Positions 43,576-52,598 of a stretch of 64,000 nucleotides of DNA are shown piece by piece. The translations under genes and the position numbers were made by a program. Each line of letters opens with the position of its first letter. Position 1 is the first letter of the stretch. Origin of the DNA: Microbacterium luticocti DSM 19459 (GTDB lineage Bacteria > Actinomycetota > Actinomycetes > Actinomycetales > Microbacteriaceae); contig NZ_AULS01000002.1 in NCBI RefSeq assembly GCF_000422405.1, positions 62,001 to 126,000 of the forward strand, written 5' to 3'. Under the pieces are notes generated by a model that was not told where the DNA came from, did no database searches, and saw nothing but the letters and a program-made list of their open reading frames with translations.

Positions 43576-44817
43576 TCACTGACCCTCGGCCTTGGCCTGG
43601 ATCGACTTCAGCAGATCGGCGGGGTTCGCACCCTGGCCGAGCTGACCGATCTGCGCCTGGATGGCACCCTGTGCGGCCGACCAGTTCGGGTTCGTCGACG
43701 GGTAGAACTTGGCGCTGGGCAGCAGGTCGAGGAACGGCTTGATGGTCTCGTCCGATGCCATCGCCTCGGCGCCCGACTTGGTGGTGGGCAAGAAGCCCTC
43801 GGCACCGACCCACTTCGTGTAGACCTCGGGCGAGTAGAAGTAGTCCAGGAACTTCTTGATGGACTCCTTCTTGTCGACCTTGTTCTTGAACGCCATCAGG
43901 TGGTCGGCGACACCGAGCGTGAACGGCGACCCGTCCTTGGTGGCGATCGGCGCGATCGCGTAGTTCAGGTCGGGGTTCTTGTCCTTGATCTGGCCGACGA
44001 TCGGCGGCAGGCCCACCTGCATGCCGATCTTGCCCTGGATGAACACGTTCAGCAGCGGCGTGCGGTCGGTCGAACCGGGGTTGGCCTCGGTCCAGCCTTC
44101 CTTGATGAACTTCTGCATCTCGGTGGCGGCCGCGACGTTCTCAGGGCTGTCGATCGTCAGCTTCTGCGCGTCGCCGTAGCCGCCGCCCCCGCCGTAGAAC
44201 CAGATGGCGGTCTCGGCCTGCGCCTCTTCGGCGCCCAGCGGCATGCCGTACGGGGTGACCCCGGCCGCCTTCAGCTTGGCGGCGGCGGCCTCCATGTCGG
44301 CCCAGGTCTTGGGCGGCTCGGTGACGCCGGCCTTCTCGAACAGGTCCTTGTTGTAGAACAGCGCGCGGGCCGAGGCGATGAACGGCAGACCCCACTGGGT
44401 GCCGTCGATCGACGCGTTCTGCACGAACGACGGCTGGAAGTCGTCGAGCGTCTTGGCCGAGACGACGTCCTTGGCCGGGTAGAGCAGGTCGTCCGAGGCG
44501 AACCCGGCGAACGCATCGATGTTCAGGATGTCGGGCTGCTTGCCGGCCTGGATGCGCGTCTTGATGACGTTGTTGATGTCGTTCCAGCTCTCGACATCGA
44601 GGTTGACCGTGATGCCCTTGTTCTGGGCCTCGAAGTCCTTGATGATCTGCTGCCACTCCGCCTTGGTGTTGTCGGAGTAGCTGGCGACCATGAGCTCGAG
44701 CGTCTGGCTGTCGCCACCGGCATCGGTCTTGTTGCCGCCGAAACCGCAGCCGGCGAGCGTGGCGGTCGCGGCCGCTGCCGTCGCGGCAACGGCGACCCAC
44801 CGCAGAGACTTCTTCAT
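43576..44817 (-). CDS. Sugar ABC transporter substrate-binding lipoprotein
   Basis: A 413-residue extracytoplasmic solute-binding protein of cluster 1. The signal peptide MKKSLRWVAVAATAAAATATLAGC ends in a lipobox with Cys at about residue 24, so it is membrane-anchored. The mature protein shows the usual two-lobe sugar binder, with PDILNIDAFAGFA, a middle LPFIASARALFYNKDLFEKAGV hinge segment and GKIGMQVGLPP. I chose ATG 44817 over the ATG four codons upstream because GAGGATC then forms its ribosome-binding site. The sugar is not identifiable. Confidence 0.93.
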   Translation of the reverse strand: MKKSLRWVAVAATAAAATATLAGCGFGGNKTDAGGDSQTLELMVASYSDNTKAEWQQIIKDFEAQNKGITVNLDVESWNDINNVIKTRIQAGKQPDILNIDAFAGFASDDLLYPAKDVVSAKTLDDFQPSFVQNASIDGTQWGLPFIASARALFYNKDLFEKAGVTEPPKTWADMEAAAAKLKAAGVTPYGMPLGAEEAQAETAIWFYGGGGGYGDAQKLTIDSPENVAAATEMQKFIKEGWTEANPGSTDRTPLLNVFIQGKIGMQVGLPPIVGQIKDKNPDLNYAIAPIATKDGSPFTLGVADHLMAFKNKVDKKESIKKFLDYFYSPEVYTKWVGAEGFLPTTKSGAEAMASDETIKPFLDLLPSAKFYPSTNPNWSAAQGAIQAQIGQLGQGANPADLLKSIQAKAEGQ

Positions 44818-44889
44818 CGAGATCCTCATTTCCGAAGGGTTCCGCCGCCTCCGCGTGTCGGGACGGCTCTGTCCTGGATGACTAATCCT

Positions 44890-44918
44890 GATCTAAACAG
44901 GGACGTAAAGATCGTCAA
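44890..44918 (-). promoter_or_regulatory. Promoter of the sugar ABC operon with flanking inverted repeat
   Basis: On the minus strand TTGACG (44913-44918) and TAGATC (44890-44895) have a 17-base spacer. GATGACT at 44877-44883 and AGTCATC at 44920-44926 form an inverted repeat that brackets the promoter, a possible operator. The rest of the 365-base gap between the ABC operon and the CsbD-like gene (44818-45182) holds nothing I can identify beyond TAACGT (about 45152-45157) upstream of the CsbD-like gene. Confidence 0.5.
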
Positions 44919-45182
44919 AAGTCATCAGATGAATCATGACCGGGAGTCCCCCTCCCCGTCAAGCCCGCGACATCCGATCGTTACCGAGCGGTGATCGACG
45001 GATGCCGCGGTTCGTGCTCCGTGTTTTGGAAGGACGCCTCACAAACTAGGGGACCGCGGGCGGATCCGCAACCCCACACCCGATCCGGGATGCGCCGCTA
45101 GCGGATCGGGGCGGCGGTGGCAACCCCCGGGACACCCGCGCCGGGCTGCCGTAACGTGTGCGGCCGACGAAGGGAGATGCCC

Positions 45183-45383
45183 ATGGGTATCGCAGACGAC
45201 GCGAAGGACGCGGCCGAAACGCTCGGCCGCAAGGCGAAGGGCGCGTGGGAAGACGCGAAGGACCGGGTCGGCGACAAGGTCGACGAGGTCAAGGCCGACG
45301 CCGACGTGAAGCGGGCCGAGGCCGAGCGCGACGCCGTGCACGCGAAGAACGACATGAAAGAGAAGCTGCGCGACGACGAGTGA
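45183..45383 (+). CDS. CsbD-like stress-response protein
   Basis: A 66-residue, highly charged, helical protein: MGIADDAKDAAETLGRKAKG, then WEDAKDRVGDKVDEVKADADV and a Lys/Glu-rich tail. The repeated K-(x)-D-A-(K/E) pattern and size are those of CsbD/YjbJ-like proteins, often induced by general stress. The ATG at 45183 has GAAGGGAG at a good distance; the ATG two codons earlier is too close to it. A strong hairpin follows the stop codon. Confidence 0.82.
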   Translation: MGIADDAKDAAETLGRKAKGAWEDAKDRVGDKVDEVKADADVKRAEAERDAVHAKNDMKEKLRDDE

Positions 45384-45393
45384 CGCCGCGGTC

Positions 45394-45432
45394 GAGGGGC
45401 CGGGTCTGCGGGATGCCGCGACCCGGCCCCTC
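45394..45432 (+). terminator. Hairpin terminator after the CsbD-like gene
   Basis: GAGGGGCCGGGTC at 45394-45406 pairs perfectly with GACCCGGCCCCTC at 45420-45432 around a 13-base loop. It begins 11 bases after the stop codon and lacks a long T-tract. Confidence 0.7.
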
Positions 45433-45500
45433 TGCCGTGCGACGGGTGCGTGTCGGCGATGCCTGATATACATCTGTCAGGGGCTTTTCGAAGGGGAACG

Positions 45501-45551
45501 ATGCGCCTGCACTCGCCGGTGACGGCAGACCGTCGACGGACGACATGGTGA
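45501..45551 (+). other. Possible short ORF overlapping the start of the carboxypeptidase gene
   Basis: ATG at 45501 has a good GAAGGGGAA site and opens a 16-codon frame (MRLHSPVTADRRRTTW). Its TGA at 45549-45551 overlaps the carboxypeptidase start at 45545 within ATGGTGA. The carboxypeptidase itself has no clear ribosome-binding site, so translation could depend on termination of this upstream ORF. Chance is not excluded. Confidence 0.35.
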
Positions 45552-46906
45552 CCGACCGCGCCGACGACGACGAGTTCGCCGACTTCGCCGAACTGTTGCG
45601 CGCCGGCCGCGGCGAGCCGGACGGCGGTGCCGGGGACGATCCGCGCACGCGACGGGCGCGGCGGCGGCGTCGGATCGTCGCGCTGGTCGTGGTCGCGGTG
45701 CTGCTGGCCGCGGGCGGCGGCTACACCGCCTGGGCGTTGACCGCCTCGGTGGCCGCCCCGTCGGCGGCGCTGCGCACCCCCGCGGCACCGGTCTCACCGG
45801 TCGCCGAGGTGCCGCTGGCCACGTCGGGCACGGCCGCGATCGGTCTCACGGGTGCCGATGGGTATTTCGCCGCGGCATCCACCCCGCTGGCCACAACGCG
45901 CGGGTCGGGCGGGGCACGCGTGATCGGCAGCATCACCAAGCTGATCACCGCGCTCGTGGTGCTCGAGGCCCGGCCGCTGAAGGGGCCGGATGACGCCGGC
46001 CCACGGATCACGTTCAGCAAGGCCGACCACGACCTGTACGACAAGTACTACGTGATGAATGCCACCATCGCACCGATGCCCACGGGGGTGTCGATGTCTG
46101 AGCGCGACGCACTGTCGGCGATGCTGATCCCGTCGGCGTGCAACTACGCCGAGGCGATGGCACGGTGGGCATACGGGTCGCAGGGCGCGTTCCTGGTCGC
46201 TGCACGGCGCTGGCTGTCGGCACACGGGATGACCGACACGACGATCGTCGAACCGACCGGCGTCAGCCACCGCAACACGAGCACGCCGCACGACCTGCTC
46301 ACGCTCGGCGGGGTCGCGGCGGCGAATCCGGCGATCGCCGCCATCGCCGCCACACCCGCCGCCACGCTGCCGGGAGCCGGGGCGGTGTACAACACGAACG
46401 GACTGCTCGGTCGCGACGGGGTCACCGGGTTGAAGACCGGCAACCTCGGCGGGGGCACCTATGCGCTGCTGTACACGGCGTCGCTCGAGGTCGGCGTGGA
46501 CGAACCGGTGGCCGTGACCGGGGTGATCCTCGGCGGTGACTCCCGCGGCGAAGTCGACTCCGACACGCTCGAGACGCTGGAGGGCATCCAGGCCGGGTTC
46601 CACACGGTCGACGCGGCCCACGCCGGCGACGTGCTGGGCACGTTCACGACGCCGTGGGGTGGCAGTGCGCAGGCGGTGGTGGGCGAGGATGCCTCGGTGC
46701 TGACCTGGTCGGACACGCCGGTGAGCGTGTCGATGACGACGACGACGACGCCGGCCCGGTATGCCGACGGTGAGGTGATCGGCACGCTGACCGTGACCGC
46801 CGGTCCGCAGACCGCCACGGCCCCGATCCGGATCGCCGGGACGATCGCGCAGCCGACCGCCTGGTGGCGCCTGACGCATCCGTTCGAACTCGCGCCTTTC
46901 GCCTGA
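45545..46906 (+). CDS. D-alanyl-D-alanine carboxypeptidase (penicillin-binding protein, S11-like)
   Basis: A 453-residue membrane-anchored peptidoglycan carboxypeptidase. A cytoplasmic acidic/basic N-terminus precedes one transmembrane helix (IVALVVVAVLLAAGGGYTAWAL, about residues 44-65). The active-site S-x-x-K is in GSITKLITALVVLEA and the K-T-G in GLKTGNLGGG. Where the S-x-N motif is expected the sequence reads IPSACNYAEAMA, so the Asn position is Cys unless the next Asn substitutes. The C-terminal 130 residues form a beta-rich domain. The enzyme would trim pentapeptide stems and be a beta-lactam target. Confidence 0.87.
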   Translation: MVTDRADDDEFADFAELLRAGRGEPDGGAGDDPRTRRARRRRRIVALVVVAVLLAAGGGYTAWALTASVAAPSAALRTPAAPVSPVAEVPLATSGTAAIGLTGADGYFAAASTPLATTRGSGGARVIGSITKLITALVVLEARPLKGPDDAGPRITFSKADHDLYDKYYVMNATIAPMPTGVSMSERDALSAMLIPSACNYAEAMARWAYGSQGAFLVAARRWLSAHGMTDTTIVEPTGVSHRNTSTPHDLLTLGGVAAANPAIAAIAATPAATLPGAGAVYNTNGLLGRDGVTGLKTGNLGGGTYALLYTASLEVGVDEPVAVTGVILGGDSRGEVDSDTLETLEGIQAGFHTVDAAHAGDVLGTFTTPWGGSAQAVVGEDASVLTWSDTPVSVSMTTTTTPARYADGEVIGTLTVTAGPQTATAPIRIAGTIAQPTAWWRLTHPFELAPFA

Positions 46907-46973
46907 GGCGATGGATCCGGTGAGAATCACAGAAAGATAACGCCGAACGGTGGCGGTCGTTACCTCGTCGTTA

Positions 46974-47092
46974 TATACTCGACGCACGGTGGTTGTTTTG
47001 CTGTGGCAGCTGCCGGCATGTGATTGCAGGACACTCTTGGTGCAAGGGAAAGGGCCCGGTCAGTAAGCCTCTCTGACCGGGCCTTACTCTTG
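46974..47092 (+). ncRNA. Candidate small RNA with strong 3' hairpin
   Basis: In the 300-base gap after the carboxypeptidase gene, TATACT at 46974-46979 is a good -10 element without a convincing -35. About 70 bases downstream a perfect 11-bp stem (47053-47063 with 47073-47083, GGCCCGGTCAG and CTGACCGGGCC) is followed by TTACTCTT. Together they would define a transcript of roughly 105 nt with no credible ORF. The hairpin can also terminate the DUF2207 gene from the other strand. The rest of the gap (47094-47206) is GC-rich and featureless. I cannot assign it to a known RNA family. Confidence 0.35.
47053..47083. terminator. Bidirectional hairpin terminator
   Basis: A perfect 11-bp stem with a 9-base loop lies between the convergent carboxypeptidase and DUF2207 genes. 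It is followed by pyrimidine-rich sequence in both directions (TTACTCTT on plus, CTTTCCCTT on minus). Confidence 0.7.
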
Positions 47093-47206
47093 CCCGCGGC
47101 CGTGGCCGGCCGCGCCGGGCGTGGCCCGTGGCGTGGCCGGGCCGGACTGGTGCCGGGGCCGGGCCGGTGCCGCACCCGCGTCGGACCTGCGCGCATCGGG
47201 CCGGGC

Positions 47207-49033
47207 TCAGACCCCGCCGCCTCCGCCACCGCCACCGCCACCGCCGGCGAACCCGCCGCCACTGGAGCCACCCGACGTCGACGACGAACTCACCGCCGCA
47301 GCCGACAACGACCCGATCCCGGCCGCGAACGCCGCGGCGCTGAACCCGTGTGTGCCGCTGTACCAGTACGGGGTCGTCCCCTCCGGGTACATCGAGGCGA
47401 GCTGCGCCGCCCACTTCTTCTCCTGCCCGAACACCACCGCATACGGCAGCAGCGCCTCGTACAGCTTCAGCATCTGCTCGTGGTTCCCCGTGTCCACCGG
47501 CACCCGTTCCGCGCCGGAGGGCGACTGCAGCATCCGGATCCGGTCCGCCTCGGCCCAGTCGATGAACAGCTCCAGCCCCTTCAGATGGTCGCGCAGCTCC
47601 GCGCCCCGCCCGGTGAGCGGCCGGCGCACGCACAGCATCAGCGTCACGACGCACCCGGCGGCGCCGACCGCCATCAGCACGGCCGGCACCGCGGGGTGCA
47701 CGTTCGCGGCCAGGGCGACGCATCCGAACGCCACGGTGAGCGCGAAGAACCCGAACGACAGCCAGATCGGAACCCGCCGCACCCGCTTCGGCACACGCCG
47801 GTACACGCCGATCTTGTTCAGGCTCGCCTTCGCCCACCGCAGGATCCGCTGCCCCTCCTTCGCGAACCGCGTGCTGTCGCGCCCGAACTCGAAACGCGTG
47901 CCCGGTGTCAGTTTCTTGCCGAACAGTCCGCGCAGCAGCATCCGCCCGTCTTCGTCGGCCCGTTCCGGGTCCACCAGCTTCGCGATCAGCTGCACGCCGC
48001 CGAACCGGCGCCGCTTGCCCTCGACGATGCGGATGCTGCCGGCCACCGCCTGCTCGAGCACCTCGGCCGGAATCGCCTTGTCGACCTTGCCGAGCAGCAC
48101 CGCCGCCCGCAGTGCGTCGAGTTCGGCCGGTGGCGTGTACTCGGCGACGATCGTCGGCCGCCCCGGCACATCGCGCAACCGCCGCACCCGCACCACCACC
48201 GCCCACACGATCGCCCCGAGCACCCCCAGCCCGGCGACGCCCTGCGACCACCCCCACGGCGACGCCAGGAACGACGCGTCGAACGGCACGAACGTGCCCT
48301 GCCTGAACCCCACCGCGATCGTCATGGTCTCACCCGGCGACAACGCCCCCGCCGACGCCTCGACCCTCACCGCGCCGTCGGCACCGGGCTGTGTCGAGAT
48401 CTCGCAGCGCACGGCCACCCCCTGCCGGCCCGCATAGCACGCCTGACCGCCCGTCATCGAAGCCGCCAACTCGGCCGGCACGTGCAGCGTCGCGCTCACG
48501 TCGTCGAAGCGCTGAGCCCAGTCCACCCCGTTCACGTCCCAGTAGAACTCGTCGGCGTCGGTGTCACCGAAGGTCCACGTCACATGCCGCAGCGTGTAGG
48601 TGAACACGTACGTCTGTTCGCCGTGCACGAACCCGTCCGCGCGCGATGTGATCGTGAACGCCCCGTCATCGTCGTCCACCTCCGCCGCACGCGGGTGCCC
48701 CTGCCCGTCGGTCACCGAGACCAGGTGGGGGTCCAGCGGCTGCCCGTTGTACGAATCCGGGATGCTGCGCCGCATGCCGTGGTTCTGATCGCTGCCGGGA
48801 AACACCGCGACGAAGGTCTCGACCACCCGCAGCGTGCTGGTGCCGTCTTTCTCGCGCCCGATCGTGTAGTCGGCGTGCATGCTGCGGAACGAGAAGTCGT
48901 CCACGCCCGCACCGACCACACCGACCGCGTGCCGCACCGGCGCGGTCTCGACGGCGGCGGCGGCGGGCACCGCCGTCAGCACGGATGCCACGGCCACGGC
49001 CGCGAGCACGAGGGTACGCACGATCCTGCTCAT
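47207..49033 (-). CDS. DUF2207 membrane protein with Gly-rich tail
   Basis: A 608-residue exported membrane protein. The signal peptide is MSRIVRTLVLAAVAVASVLT and beyond, ending near AAAAVETAP. An extracytoplasmic beta domain (residues 35-240, the DUF2207 region with MRRSIPDSYNG and YVFTYTLRHV) follows. Helices lie near residues 250-275 and 405-465, with a cytoplasmic region between and after them. The C-terminus is a Ser run followed by GGGFAGGGGGG, a feature of this family. Function is unknown. TAGGCT (minus strand, 49041-49046) ends 7 bases before the ATG, and the gene diverges from marR. Confidence 0.88.
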   Translation of the reverse strand: MSRIVRTLVLAAVAVASVLTAVPAAAAVETAPVRHAVGVVGAGVDDFSFRSMHADYTIGREKDGTSTLRVVETFVAVFPGSDQNHGMRRSIPDSYNGQPLDPHLVSVTDGQGHPRAAEVDDDDGAFTITSRADGFVHGEQTYVFTYTLRHVTWTFGDTDADEFYWDVNGVDWAQRFDDVSATLHVPAELAASMTGGQACYAGRQGVAVRCEISTQPGADGAVRVEASAGALSPGETMTIAVGFRQGTFVPFDASFLASPWGWSQGVAGLGVLGAIVWAVVVRVRRLRDVPGRPTIVAEYTPPAELDALRAAVLLGKVDKAIPAEVLEQAVAGSIRIVEGKRRRFGGVQLIAKLVDPERADEDGRMLLRGLFGKKLTPGTRFEFGRDSTRFAKEGQRILRWAKASLNKIGVYRRVPKRVRRVPIWLSFGFFALTVAFGCVALAANVHPAVPAVLMAVGAAGCVVTLMLCVRRPLTGRGAELRDHLKGLELFIDWAEADRIRMLQSPSGAERVPVDTGNHEQMLKLYEALLPYAVVFGQEKKWAAQLASMYPEGTTPYWYSGTHGFSAAAFAAGIGSLSAAAVSSSSTSGGSSGGGFAGGGGGGGGGGGV

Positions 49034-49068
49034 GCCCGCCAGCCTATGCGGCCGGATACGCTGGAGCG

Positions 49069-49500
49069 ATGACCGACCGCCGCCTCGCCGTGGCCGCCTG
49101 GGAGAGCCTGTTCCGCGCTCAGCACGAGATCTTCGAGAAGATCGGCGGCGACTTCGTCTGCTCGCCGCTCAGCCAGGCGGAGTACGACGTGCTGCTCACC
49201 GTCACCCGCGCCCCCGACGCGACCGCCCGACTGCGCGACGTCACCGCGAACATGCTCATCAGTCAGCCGAGCGTGTCACGCCTGGTCGACCGGATGGTCG
49301 CCGACGGTCTGCTCGCCAAATGCCCCGACCCGCACGACGGCCGCGGTGCGCTGGTGCGCGCCACCGACGAGGGCGCCGCCCGGTTCCGCGCGCTCGCCGC
49401 CGCGCATGCCCGCTCGATCGCCGAGCAGATGTCGCGACTGGACGACGACGAACTGGCCCGGCTCATACAGCTCACCGAGAAGCTGCGCGGCCGCGACTGA
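49069..49500 (+). CDS. MarR-family transcriptional regulator
   Basis: A 143-residue winged-helix regulator. The DNA-binding part is LSQAEYDVLLTVTRAPDATARLRDVTANMLISQPSVSRLVDRMVADGLL, followed by the wing CPDPHDGRGALVRATDEG. The C-terminal helices make the dimer. TACGCT at 49057-49062 ends 6 bases before the ATG, so the message is probably leaderless. The divergent DUF2207 promoter is within 25 bases, so autoregulation could affect both genes. Confidence 0.92.
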   Translation: MTDRRLAVAAWESLFRAQHEIFEKIGGDFVCSPLSQAEYDVLLTVTRAPDATARLRDVTANMLISQPSVSRLVDRMVADGLLAKCPDPHDGRGALVRATDEGAARFRALAAAHARSIAEQMSRLDDDELARLIQLTEKLRGRD

Positions 49501-49509
49501 TCGGCGGGC

Positions 49510-50538
49510 TCACCAGCGGTTGTGCACGTCTTCGGCCCAGCCCTCGATGCCCTCGAATGCGATCTGCTCGCCGTCGGCGGTGCGCCACGTGCCCGCCCAG
49601 GTGCCGAAGCACTGGTCGGTGCGCGATGAGATCACGCCCAGGTTCGTCGCCGACCGTTTGTCGTAGAAGGGGGTGAAGGATGCCTCCAACCCGCCGCCGC
49701 TGACGCGCCACGGCCGCAGCCAGTCGGTGCGGTCGTACTCCCACCGCAGGTCGTCGTGGATCTTGTGCAGCCGTCCGTCCACGACCAGGCCGTTCTCGGT
49801 CTGCCCGGTGCCGTCCGTCCACCGACCGCCCACCTGCACGCCGATCGTGCGCCCGTCGCACACGCCCGAACCGGCACCCCAGTTCCACCGCACGTCGTAC
49901 GGCCACCACCCGCGGCCATGGTCGAGCACCGCCCAGCTCGAGCCGGCCGGCACCTCGCAGGTGACGCCGTCGAGCGTGAGCGTGCCGGCGGCGGGCAGGG
50001 CCACGTCCTTCACCGTGTACTGGAACCGGGTGGGGCCGAACGGCACGACGACGGCCAGGCATTCGTGCCCGGCCGGGCGGGTGACCGTCACGTCGAAGGC
50101 CGCCCCCGCGATCGCCGCACGCAACCGCACGCGGCGGGCCGCGGCATCCTGCAGCGCCCCGATCGGCTCGATGTCGATCTCAAGGCCCTTCGCCCGGGCC
50201 CGGGCGCGGCCGGCGTCCAACCGCGGCGGCAGTTGCACGCCGCGCGCCGGCAGCACCGTCGCGTTGGCGTGCCGTTCCCGCCGTGTCGCCCGCTCGAACA
50301 CCCAGACCTCGTGCACCGCGGCGTAGTCGATCGACGAGACGGTCAGCGCGAGGATGTGCGTGGGCGTGAGCACGTTCCAGTACTCCCACCGCTTGGTGCG
50401 CCCCCACCGTCGCCGGGGCCTGCGGCCGATGCCGGAGGTGTCGACGAGCGGATGCCGCGCCCACCCCACCGCGTCGGGGTTGGGCCGGCCGTCGGGTGTG
50501 ACCAGAGACACCGGGTCGGTCAGTTCACGGGCGGTCAT
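49510..50538 (-). CDS. DUF2804 protein
   Basis: A 342-residue protein of the DUF2804 family, with the opening RRPRRRWGRTKRWEYWNV and the conserved core AVLDHGRGWWPYDVRWNWGAGSG and DCLRWEYDRTDW-like segments (DDLRWEYDRTDWLRPW). It looks like a beta-rich, two-lobed fold; no catalytic activity has been established. Its ATG overlaps the stop of the glycoside hydrolase gene by four bases, so it is the last gene of the MFS/GH2/DUF2804 operon and may act on the same glycan or lipid. Confidence 0.88.
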   Translation of the reverse strand: MTARELTDPVSLVTPDGRPNPDAVGWARHPLVDTSGIGRRPRRRWGRTKRWEYWNVLTPTHILALTVSSIDYAAVHEVWVFERATRRERHANATVLPARGVQLPPRLDAGRARARAKGLEIDIEPIGALQDAAARRVRLRAAIAGAAFDVTVTRPAGHECLAVVVPFGPTRFQYTVKDVALPAAGTLTLDGVTCEVPAGSSWAVLDHGRGWWPYDVRWNWGAGSGVCDGRTIGVQVGGRWTDGTGQTENGLVVDGRLHKIHDDLRWEYDRTDWLRPWRVSGGGLEASFTPFYDKRSATNLGVISSRTDQCFGTWAGTWRTADGEQIAFEGIEGWAEDVHNRW

Positions 50539-52598
50539 GCGTTCGCCTCCTCGCGCAGCCGATCGTTCATCGCACGGATCACGTCGACGTCGACCTTGAC
50601 GAAGCGCCGGTCGTAGGTGACCAGTCCGTTCACCTCGTCTTCGACGTCCGACAGCTGGGTGTACACCAGCGCGGCCACACCGCGGCGCACCGCCGGGGCG
50701 ATCTCACGCTCGTGCAGCCGCACGATCGCGTCTTGCAGGCGCCGCCGGCTGCGGTAGCGGCGGTACCCGAACGTGCGCGAGCCCCAGGTGTGTGCGGGCA
50801 CGGCAAGGCTGTAGCCGCCGTACTCGGTGATCGCCAGCACACGGTCGTCGCGGCGGCGCGGCGCGCGCACCGGCCGGAAGTAGACGTGCAGGCTGCGCAG
50901 GTCGCCGGCGCCCTGGTCGTGCCAGCCGCTGGCGTGGTCGACCGGACGGGTCGGGTCCAGGCGCCGCACCAGGTGGGCGATGCGTGCCGCGTCGAACTGT
51001 CCCCACCCCTCGTTGAACGGCACCCACAGCGCAACGCTCGGCACCGAGCGCAGGTGGCCGACGAGCTCGGCCAGTTCCCGTTCGAACCGGGCGCGGCCGC
51101 GCGGATCGGACCGGCCGAACGCGGCATGGCGGGCGTCGTCGAGCGCGGGCGCACCGAACGCCGGGGCGGTGATCACCCACGGCCGGTACCTCTCGCCGCC
51201 GTTGACGGCGTCTTGCCAGACGAGCATGCCGAGCCGGTCGCAGTGGTGGTACCAGCGCAGCGGCTCCACCTTGATGTGCTTGCGCAGCATCGTGTAGCCC
51301 AGGCGCTTGGCGAGTCGGATGTCGTATTCCAGGGCCGCGTCCGACGGCGCGGTGTATCCGCCATCGGGCCAGTACCCCTGGTCGAGCAGACCCACCGGCA
51401 GATAGGGCCGTCCGTTCAGCAGCAGCCGCGGCACCCCCCGCCCGTCGCGCCCGACGCCCAGCGAACGCATGCCGACGTACGAGGTGACCACGTCGTCACC
51501 CAGGGCCACCTCGACGTCGTACAGGAACGGGTCTTCGGGCGACCACGGCCGGACATCGGCTCCGAGGGCCACCCGCGCGGGGGTGCCGACCGGCACGGCG
51601 ACCGATGCCACGACCTGCCCCTCGGCCCGGACGACGACGGATGCCTCGGTGCCGGGCTCGGCGTGGTCGCTGCCGATCTCGATCTCGATCTCGATCTCGC
51701 CCTGGCTCTCGCTCTGTCCGAGATACGGGGTGAGCGAGAGCCGGTCGACCGCGACACGGGGCAGGATCTCGAGCCACACCGTCTGCCAGATGCCGGACTG
51801 CGGCGTGTACCAGATGCCCCCGCGGCGCGTGGACTGTTTGCCACGGGCCGGCCACGAGGCATCCGTCACATCGCGCACCGCCACGACGATCTCATGCGCA
51901 CCTCGGTCGGCGGGCTCGGTGCGGCCGCGCTCGGCCTGCTCGGCCCGCTCCTGTTCGGCCTGCCCGGTACGCTTGTGCTCGGCCTGCGTCGCACGCTCCT
52001 GCTCGGCCTGCTCCTGTTCGGCCTGCTCGACACGCTCGTTCCCGGTGTGCTCACCATCCCCGGCACGCCCGGCGAGCGCCGCCGTGATGTCGACGACGAC
52101 GGGCAGGTAGCCGCCGGTGTGGGAGGCCACCTCGACGCCGTCGACGGCGATCCGGCACGACTGATCGACGGCACCCAGATGCAGGATGACGCGCTCGCCT
52201 TCACCCGGGTCGGCGGTGAACGAGCGGCGATACCACAGCGTCTCATGGCTCTGGAGCGTACGCCCGACCCCCGACAGCGCCGTCTCGGGCGAGAACGGCA
52301 CGACGATCTCGCCGTCCCACGTGTGCGGGGGGTGGGTCGGGTCGGCCACCGCGAGCGGATCATCGCCGGCCGCGAGCGGATCATCGCCGGTCCCGAGCGG
52401 ATCCGCAGCCGCTGCGAACGGATCGTCGCCGGCCGGCCGGTCATCATGACCGAGTGCGCCCGCATCGAACGGCGTGATGGCGTAGTCCCAGACACCGTTG
52501 AGGTTCTGCCATCTGTTCCGCACCAGCTGCGGCCGGGGATACTCGGGCAGCGGGGCCGTGGCATCCATCGCCTCGCCCCACGGCGTGACCAGGCTCAC
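50535..52598 (-). CDS. Glycoside hydrolase family 2 protein with low-complexity inserts
   Basis: A 687-residue retaining glycosidase (beta-galactosidase, beta-glucuronidase or beta-mannosidase type). The N-terminal sugar-binding domain starts PRPQLVRNRWQNLNGVWDYA. The acid/base Glu is in PFNEGWGQFD at about residue 530, and the nucleophile Glu in AITEYGGYSLA at about 592. Two low-complexity stretches interrupt the first domain: a Gly/Asp/Pro-rich one (about 50-90) and a Glu/Gln/Ala/Arg-rich one (about 180-233). GTG at 52598 forms a GTGA overlap with the MFS stop. No signal peptide, so a cytoplasmic enzyme fed by the transporter is likely. Confidence 0.9.
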   Translation of the reverse strand: MSLVTPWGEAMDATAPLPEYPRPQLVRNRWQNLNGVWDYAITPFDAGALGHDDRPAGDDPFAAAADPLGTGDDPLAAGDDPLAVADPTHPPHTWDGEIVVPFSPETALSGVGRTLQSHETLWYRRSFTADPGEGERVILHLGAVDQSCRIAVDGVEVASHTGGYLPVVVDITAALAGRAGDGEHTGNERVEQAEQEQAEQERATQAEHKRTGQAEQERAEQAERGRTEPADRGAHEIVVAVRDVTDASWPARGKQSTRRGGIWYTPQSGIWQTVWLEILPRVAVDRLSLTPYLGQSESQGEIEIEIEIGSDHAEPGTEASVVVRAEGQVVASVAVPVGTPARVALGADVRPWSPEDPFLYDVEVALGDDVVTSYVGMRSLGVGRDGRGVPRLLLNGRPYLPVGLLDQGYWPDGGYTAPSDAALEYDIRLAKRLGYTMLRKHIKVEPLRWYHHCDRLGMLVWQDAVNGGERYRPWVITAPAFGAPALDDARHAAFGRSDPRGRARFERELAELVGHLRSVPSVALWVPFNEGWGQFDAARIAHLVRRLDPTRPVDHASGWHDQGAGDLRSLHVYFRPVRAPRRRDDRVLAITEYGGYSLAVPAHTWGSRTFGYRRYRSRRRLQDAIVRLHEREIAPAVRRGVAALVYTQLSDVEDEVNGLVTYDRRFVKVDVDVIRAMNDRLREEANA

